Assembly (NCBI GenBank): GCA_029204225.1
Contig: CM055105.1
Coordinates: 11,934,404-11,998,403, forward strand
DNA: 64,000 nt
From: Diphasiastrum complanatum
Lineage: Eukaryota; Streptophyta; Lycopodiopsida; Lycopodiales; Lycopodiaceae
Direction of reading: 5' to 3'
A model generated the notes under the pieces. The model was given only the letters and a program-made list of their open reading frames with translations. It was not told the origin of the DNA and did not search any database. Numbering within the stretch: the first letter of the stretch is position 1; the number at the start of each line of letters is the position of its first letter. The translations under genes were made by a program, and so were the position numbers. Of the stretch, positions 58,608 through 64,000 are shown piece by piece.

Positions 58608-59550
58608 TGATGTCGGCTGCATTTAGGTCGGAGTCTTTGAACTCTTCGAAGTTGAGCTATCGTGACTCACTGATGTAAAGCTCAGATGGAGTCGATCTGT
58701 GAGGGCAAAACTACTACTTCATTCCACGATCAATCATCCTCCGAACTACAGACTGCTACTACAGATCCGATATTAAATTTATGAACAACAGATAATGTTT
58801 AGTCAAATGAACTGAGAAATAGCGAAATTATATCTACTGCTAGCAAACATCACAACTCATTCACAGATCATGCACACGATAGAGCAGAGTGATGCAACTT
58901 GTCTATATTATCAAAATCAATTATACAACAGCGATTCTTTTGAGCTGTTTGTTTTCTAGATCAGTGCATCGACGCAAGAGAGGTGTTCTCTCTCGCAAGT
59001 AAGACTAGCTACTGCTAATTCTCTGTGTCTTGTAACTAGCTACTGCCCGTTACATCTATTTATTTCTTCCCACAATGATCCACTACATATATCATGCCAA
59101 GTGAGATTACAAGATTACTTTATTGATTATTACAAGAGAGGTTTAAACATCAGTTAACCATGTCTCTCTCCTGTACGTCACTTTACGACTGAGCATGAAG
59201 ATTTAAATTGTCACGCTTGTCGATCTGAGGTCCCGATAGTTTGTCCCTGCTCGATAATGTGTCCTGAGCTTTTGTTTGCATTCAGGTTCTCGTTGATGCC
59301 CGATCTATCCTTGTTGACTGTCATGGCTTGGTAAGACGATTTGTCACCCTTACTCGATATTCGTCGGTGTCGGTCACTTCGGTGACTTCGAACATGTGGC
59401 GCACTTCGTCTAAGTCGTGAAAAGTGCGAGAAATGCGAAGGTCTTTACAAAACTGATACTAAGTAAAAATAGGCTATTGTCAACTTTTTCAAGAATATGC
59501 GAAAAGTGCGAACTGTGCGACAAAACAGTTCAAAAGTGCAGATTGTGCAA
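58608..59550 (-). repeat. Copia 5' LTR (edge uncertain)
   Basis: It starts TGATGTCGGCTGC on the plus strand, giving an ACATCA end in element orientation. It has GAGAGGTGTTCTCTCTCGC and ATTACAAGAGAGG in common with the segment at 40230-41045. The far edge is not defined; a GTGCGAA-type minisatellite occupies 59425-59540. Confidence 0.6.
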
Positions 59551-59689
59551 AATCTAGTTCAAAACATGATGCAGTCTAAAATTGCAAGGAAAAATGCTAA
59601 AGCTTTAAAATAGAAACTTAAGGTTTCTTCAGCAATGACAAGATACTTAAACACTATTCCATAAGTAATGGCCTGTGTTTCCATAAGGG

Positions 59690-61140
59690 AAAGGTTTCTG
59701 TGCCAAACAGGGAGGACTTGCGGGCCCAAATCATGAAAACCCTTGTGCTGGTCACCTAGGCATACAGAAGACACTTGACCTTGTCAAGCAAAATTTCTTT
59801 TGGCCAAAGATGAAAGGTCATGTTGAGGCATACATTCAAGCTTGGGATCAATACTAGTAGTATAATAAAGCAAAAAGACTCAAGTTAACAAGTCTTTTAC
59901 ATCCTTTCGAAATTTTCAACAAGAAACGAGAAAGTATTTTAAAGGATTTTGTGACTAGACTCCCTAAAAGCGAAAAGGGTGATGATGCCATTTGGTGTTG
60001 GATTTACTCCTCCTACTCTCCTAAATCCCAATTTGAATCTGCCTCCATTCATGCTGCATAAATTTCTAACGTTGTCATGCAGTCTGTATTTTTACACGCA
60101 AATTTGCACAGACAAAGAAAAGGCGAATGAATCGCGACACTGTGTTCTTACACAGGTCATGGTGACAGGCGAAAAGGGGACACTACCTTACTTAATGCCA
60201 AAGGTGCCCTAACATATTATGCACCCTGTAAATCTTATCCTAAGGCCATTCGTAAGAGTGACGCACTTTTGCGTCATCACCAACGTTCACTTCAATACTG
60301 GCTGACGTCGCACCCTTTTCACCCTCACCCCATGCAGTTGCGCTAACAAATTGGACAACGATTGCAGCCACCCACGATCTCCTACAGACAACACATCCAC
60401 TCCATACTTTCGCATCTGCACACTTGTAATATTATGTATATATATTGGATACCATTTGCGTATTCCATGATGATGATGATGATCAGATGATCAAGTGAGT
60501 TAAGAAGAGACTAAGAGAAGAGGTTTCATTCCTCATTACAGACAAAAGTAAGCTTTGTAGGGCACGCGGTTTTGTCCGCTACAGTCTTGTGCTCTACCGC
60601 ATTATTGACTTGTATACTTGATATACCTAATCTGACACAGTTCATTTGTTCTGCATTTTTTTTGGTCTGTCAATATTGCTATGCTTATTTTTCATGCTGT
60701 CTGATCTTTTTTGTTGTTCTTTCTGGTAATAGACGATTAACTTTTAGTCTTTTCTTTCGCGAATAATTCGCGACTTATTATCAGTTGAGCACAGTCTAGC
60801 TCTTTGCGAATCATTCGCGACAGATAATTTGTCTTGCAATTCGTGACAAATTATTTATTTAGCACTTCATCCATTAAATGTTTGGCTACGTAATCTAGAA
60901 TGACTGTGATTTTTATCACTAAAGTTCTCTTTATTCTGATAGGCGTAGTCATGCTTACGAAGAGAGTCAAATAATTCATTTCGCTGTGCACGAACATTTT
61001 ATGTTCGAGTTCGCTTCTCGTTCGTTTCTTGTTCGAGTTCGTTTCTCGTTTGTGTTCGTCATTTATTCTTCCTCCCTCTCTCCCAACATTTGGGTGGTGT
61101 TGTGATAGGCTAACTAAATTGGCACAATTTTTTTTAACTA
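59690..61140 (+). pseudogene. Ty3/gypsy integrase fragment split by a solo LTR
   Basis: The plus strand reads into a gypsy integrase N-terminal zinc region (GHLGIQ-like, then LVKQNFFWPKMKGHVEAYI near 59760-59830). Stops follow, then TRLPKSEKGDDAI just before 59995. The integrase core continues at 61094 (DRLTK-type block near 61105-61120) after the inserted LTR. It is degraded on both sides. The segment 61150-61400 is probably its further remnant. Confidence 0.75.
59996..61088 (+). repeat. Solo copia LTR C with TTTGG target duplication
   Basis: It starts TGTTGGATTTACTCC, ends CTCTCTCCCAACA, and is flanked on both sides by TTTGG (59991-59995 and 61089-61093). There is no primer site after it and no internal sequence, so it is a solo LTR left by LTR-LTR recombination. 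It is closely similar to LTR B. It contains a TATA-like TGTATATATATTGG and a short (GAT)n tract. Confidence 0.95.
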
Positions 61141-61149
61141 GATCAATCG

Positions 61150-62170
61150 TCAAGGCATCTGTTGAAAGTATTTCTAGTGAGTGCGGTGGCTAGATCTACT
61201 TACGGGTGTAGTATAGGGATGTAGAAATTCGTCCACTTTTTAAGTTTCTACAAAAGCTTCAACAGAAATATGAAGGAATGAGAGCACTAAGGCTTACCCA
61301 GCTAGTGCCCGAAACGGAAATAAACTAATTAGTAACAACAATGAAAATCCTTGCTAAGGCTTACCCAACTAGCAAGGTGACTAGACTAATCCTAGATTAA
61401 CACCCGAAGGGTAATAAAATGAGATTGCGGCTAATACTAAACAAATAAGCAATAATGAACATTGCACAATAAAACCGAAGAAAAGGAGACAAGAGGAGGC
61501 CCGAGCACCTTCCCTCAAGCTATGCACCTTTCCAAAGGGAACACAGATGAAATAGAATGATAATTCTCCAAAATAGAGAGCAAGATATCTTAATCTCAAA
61601 AGTGTTATTTACAATGCAAATACCTCTCCTTTTATGGCAAGGAGGGTCTTCCATAAGTGTCTACTAACTTATGGGACTAATCTGTTCCTAGCCTTTCTAG
61701 AACTTCTAACTTAGGATTTAGAACTTCAATTTTCTTAACTTAGGACAACTTAAGATAAAATATTTCTAATCTTAAGTTTCCTAAGTCTAAGTTCTAAATC
61801 TAAGTTTAAGTTATTTTATTATTATTTAAGCTTCTACTCATGGACTTACAAAACACATGCCATGGCTTGAAGTTTATTGACAGATACTCATACATGGTCT
61901 TACAAAACACATGCCACAGAGTTTTATTATTTTTTTATTTTCTCTGTGTTAGCACAGTTGCTAATATTATCCCCCTCCTTATTGGATTGGTGTTCCCACA
62001 CCAATTGACGCCTTTTCGTCCTGGATTTTTTGTGCTTCTTGGAGGCGAGACTGTTGTTGTCGGAGTGGTAGATGGTCGTCCCGATGCCCTCCATCATTTG
62101 CCACCGTAATTTGTTCAGAAAGGGCATGGGTTTGTAATAATGGAGCATACCTTGGAGAAAGTTATGGGTT
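61150..62170. other. No intact gene; repeat-derived
   Basis: AAGGCTTACCCAGCTAG and AAGGCTTACCCAACTAGCAAGG (61290 and 61357) and a 60-bp-spaced duplication of CTTACAAAACACATGCCA (61851 and 61901) suggest repeat debris. No coding domain was seen. Confidence 0.4.
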
Positions 62171-62172
62171 TT

Positions 62173-63215
62173 TCATAGCTCCACCATATCAACGTGCAAG
62201 GCAGAAGTAAGTGCAGCGCGATAATAGAGCCTTGCAACGTTGATATGGTCGTCTTGCGTGAGCAAGGGTTTATTGATGTCAAGGGCAATTGGGGGTAACC
62301 CTCGATCCCAAAAATCTCTGAGTTCTGCCAGAAATGCCACCAGGCCGCATTTATTCTCAAAATACCTGACATCGCGATCAGGATTGCCATGGTGCTTTTG
62401 GTAGAAGACTCGGCAGTTGGTGACCATGTCTTCGGCTAAGTTGTCAGTATCGACTCCTGTGAGCTTAGGCCAAAAGATTCTGTTCTTGACCTTGGTGGCA
62501 GGAAATGGTTCTCGCCTCGCTACTGGATAGTAATAAGGATTGGTGCGCATGTAGGAGGGAGCTTCGAGATACCGTGCCATCGAGGTCTTACTTTGCAGGA
62601 AGAGTTGATGGCGCCAGAGAGGCTGAGGATCCAGGAGTTTGACTGCTGCTTTATGTGTTTGACACTAGTCCAAATCTAGCAGTATGTAGCCACCTCGCTC
62701 TTTCGTTGTTGGGTACTTCTTTGCAAACTCCTGAGAGACGCACAACTCCTTGCTTGGTTCTATGGGCGTGATTCTGTGCCGGATGGTGGGGGCTTCAGAG
62801 GCAATCTCGTGTGCGGTTTGTGGATCGGGATCAGGAGATAGAGGAGACGAGGGGTTGGCTTTTGCAATGCGTTGTGATTCATGTGAAAAGTGTCGTGGAA
62901 TGAAGGTGGGGGTAGTGGTGTCGAGGGGGTTAGAAGCGGTGGAAGGGAAAAGAAAACGTTGGGAGCTGGTACCCCCAGAGCCCGATGGATTGGTTGGTGT
63001 TTGAGCTCCTTGCCCCAAGGGTTGGCTTTGAAATGCGGAGCCTTGAGTTGCAGGAGGAGGCTGTTGAATTCCTGCGCCATCTCCACCATCAGGTCCATCA
63101 AAGTGGTGCCCCGAATCATGAAATTGGGCATGCTCTGCATGAACTGACGGTGTTGACTGGGCAACAACCTTTAAGCGTTCTTCCAGGGTGGCTATCTGCT
63201 GGTTTAGTGCAATGG
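62173..63215 (-). pseudogene. Unrecognised ORF interrupted by one amber codon
   Basis: One continuous minus-strand frame of about 345 codons, broken only by a TAG at 62665-62667. The upstream part has a helical start (ALNQQIATLEERLKV), a Gln/Gly/Pro-rich middle and a Ser/Pro/Thr-rich stretch (SPLSPDPDPQ). The downstream part is better ordered (VKNRIFWPKLTGVD, RVFYQKHHGNPDRDVRYF, HINVARLYYRAALTSALHVD). The upstream part lacks a clear start codon. I do not recognise the family; position beside an Athila/Tat-type LTR suggests a retrotransposon gag-like or extra ORF, but host origin is possible. Confidence 0.5.
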
Positions 63216-63239
63216 AAAGCGCTCAACAAGGGCTTTCCA

Positions 63240-63675
63240 ATGATATGTTAGATGACATACTTTTGAGCTACGATTAAAAAGTTATGGCAAGTCAAAAGTA
63301 TTAGTGTTATAATATTTTAATAATATAAACTACATCTTGCACGAATTCTTAAAGGGTCTTTTTGGAGCTCAAAACTTCTCTAATGTCTTGTTTTAATAGT
63401 TATGGTTTCTCCATTAGCATGCATCTTGAGCTTTTGAGCTAACCTCCCCCTCAACTCTATCTCTCTCTTTCTCTCTTCCCTTTCACTAACAATCATGATG
63501 AAGTTAGTTTAGGGAGAGTAGAGTTAGTGTGAGTAGTGTTAGTGGAGGTAGAGTTAGATAAAAAGTAGGGAACTAACTAAAAGTAGCATCTATGCATAGT
63601 TAGGTGCCTATTCAGTGAACTAACCCTCGTTGACAGGTGGGAGGGCTATTACGACGTCGGATCGAAGACCCTACA
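63240..63675 (+). mobile_element. Athila/Tat-type LTR end
   Basis: The sequence ends GACCCTACA directly before an Asp-tRNA primer site and carries an AATATTTTAATAATATAAA TATA-like stretch. The left edge is not visible, so only the end is certain. The element would continue beyond the window. Confidence 0.6.
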
Positions 63676-63676
63676 A

Positions 63677-63694
63677 TGGTGCCGTTGCCGGGGA
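63677..63694 (+). other. Asp-tRNA primer binding site
   Basis: TGGTGCCGTTGCCGGGGA differs by one base from the Athila/Tat primer site complementary to the 3' end of tRNA-Asp. The sequence after it to 64000 is a noncoding leader. Confidence 0.85.
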
Positions 63695-64000
63695 TAGGTT
63701 TTCACTAACTAGTGTAGCTGCATTTTAGCTATTTCTTGCTTTTTAGAGTAGTTTTAGATAGATTTTTGGGAGTTTAGAGTTAGTTTTCTGTATATATTTT
63801 TTTTTTTGTGTTTGGACTGTTCACAGCTAGCGGAGGAGGTGTGAGAGGGTAGAGGAGGCCTTGAACAACCTCTAAGGGCTTGAAACCCAAACCAACCAGC
63901 CAAAAAAAATCCAAATAACACACCAATCTGCATTTTGGAGGGAAAAAGAGCCTAAAATCTCATAAAAAAGGGGGTAGTTGTCGATATCCCTGTAAAAATA

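Noticed and set aside
1-64000. CRISPR array
   Set aside because: Tandem repeats exist but none has regular unique spacers, and the sequence is eukaryotic.

Overview
The window is nuclear DNA of a land plant. Three genes have plant-type structure: a NINJA/AFP-family jasmonate co-repressor, a B3-domain protein, and a plastid-targeted-looking ICMT/PEMT-type membrane methyltransferase. Everything else of size is plant LTR-retrotransposon debris (Ty1/copia with iMet-tRNA primer sites, Ty3/gypsy including Athila/Tat-type Asp-tRNA primer sites) plus CACTA/En-Spm relics. Low gene density, nested and decayed elements and an unusually long NINJA (about 1000 aa) suggest a large-genome lineage, perhaps a fern or other non-flowering plant. 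That is inference; no marker fixes the species.

Layout. 0-7 kb: a hairpin-forming repeat, a truncated copia integrase fragment (minus), a probable Athila/Tat-type LTR with a decayed primer site, and a gypsy gag scrap. 7-14.5 kb: a decayed but domain-complete minus-strand copia element (7812-13583) with a 1297-bp 3' LTR, abutted on the left by an opposite-strand gag scrap of the same family and on the right by another LTR-like segment. 15.4-16.0 kb: a pseudogene fragment of the methyltransferase whose intact copy lies at 20661-21869. 22.0-23.8 kb: GC-rich tandem repeats, then a small two-exon B3 gene. 24.8-29.3 kb: two related gypsy-type LTR heads around a C-poor, ORF-free tract, the second cut by a copia LTR. 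29.8-40.2 kb: a chimeric, head-to-head copia structure with an LTR at each end in opposite orientation and a captured CACTA transposase segment inside the left arm. 41-49 kb: a copia RNase H fragment, a CACTA ORF1-like relic, a dense cluster of GCGTGGATTATCCACGC-type palindromes, and frameshifted relics of an unrecognised protein. 50.4-54.0 kb: the NINJA gene. 57.9-64 kb: copia gag and LTR, a gypsy integrase split by a solo copia LTR with a perfect TTTGG target duplication, an unrecognised ORF interrupted by one amber codon, and an Athila/Tat-type LTR with primer site running off the end.

Function. The three host genes look unrelated: jasmonate signalling repression, transcriptional regulation, and a plastid membrane methyltransferase. 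They share minus-strand orientation but no operon-like logic applies. I found no rRNA, no convincing tRNA, no CRISPR array and no clear new biological system. The most unusual structures are the palindromic copia/CACTA chimera and the 43-kb palindrome cluster.
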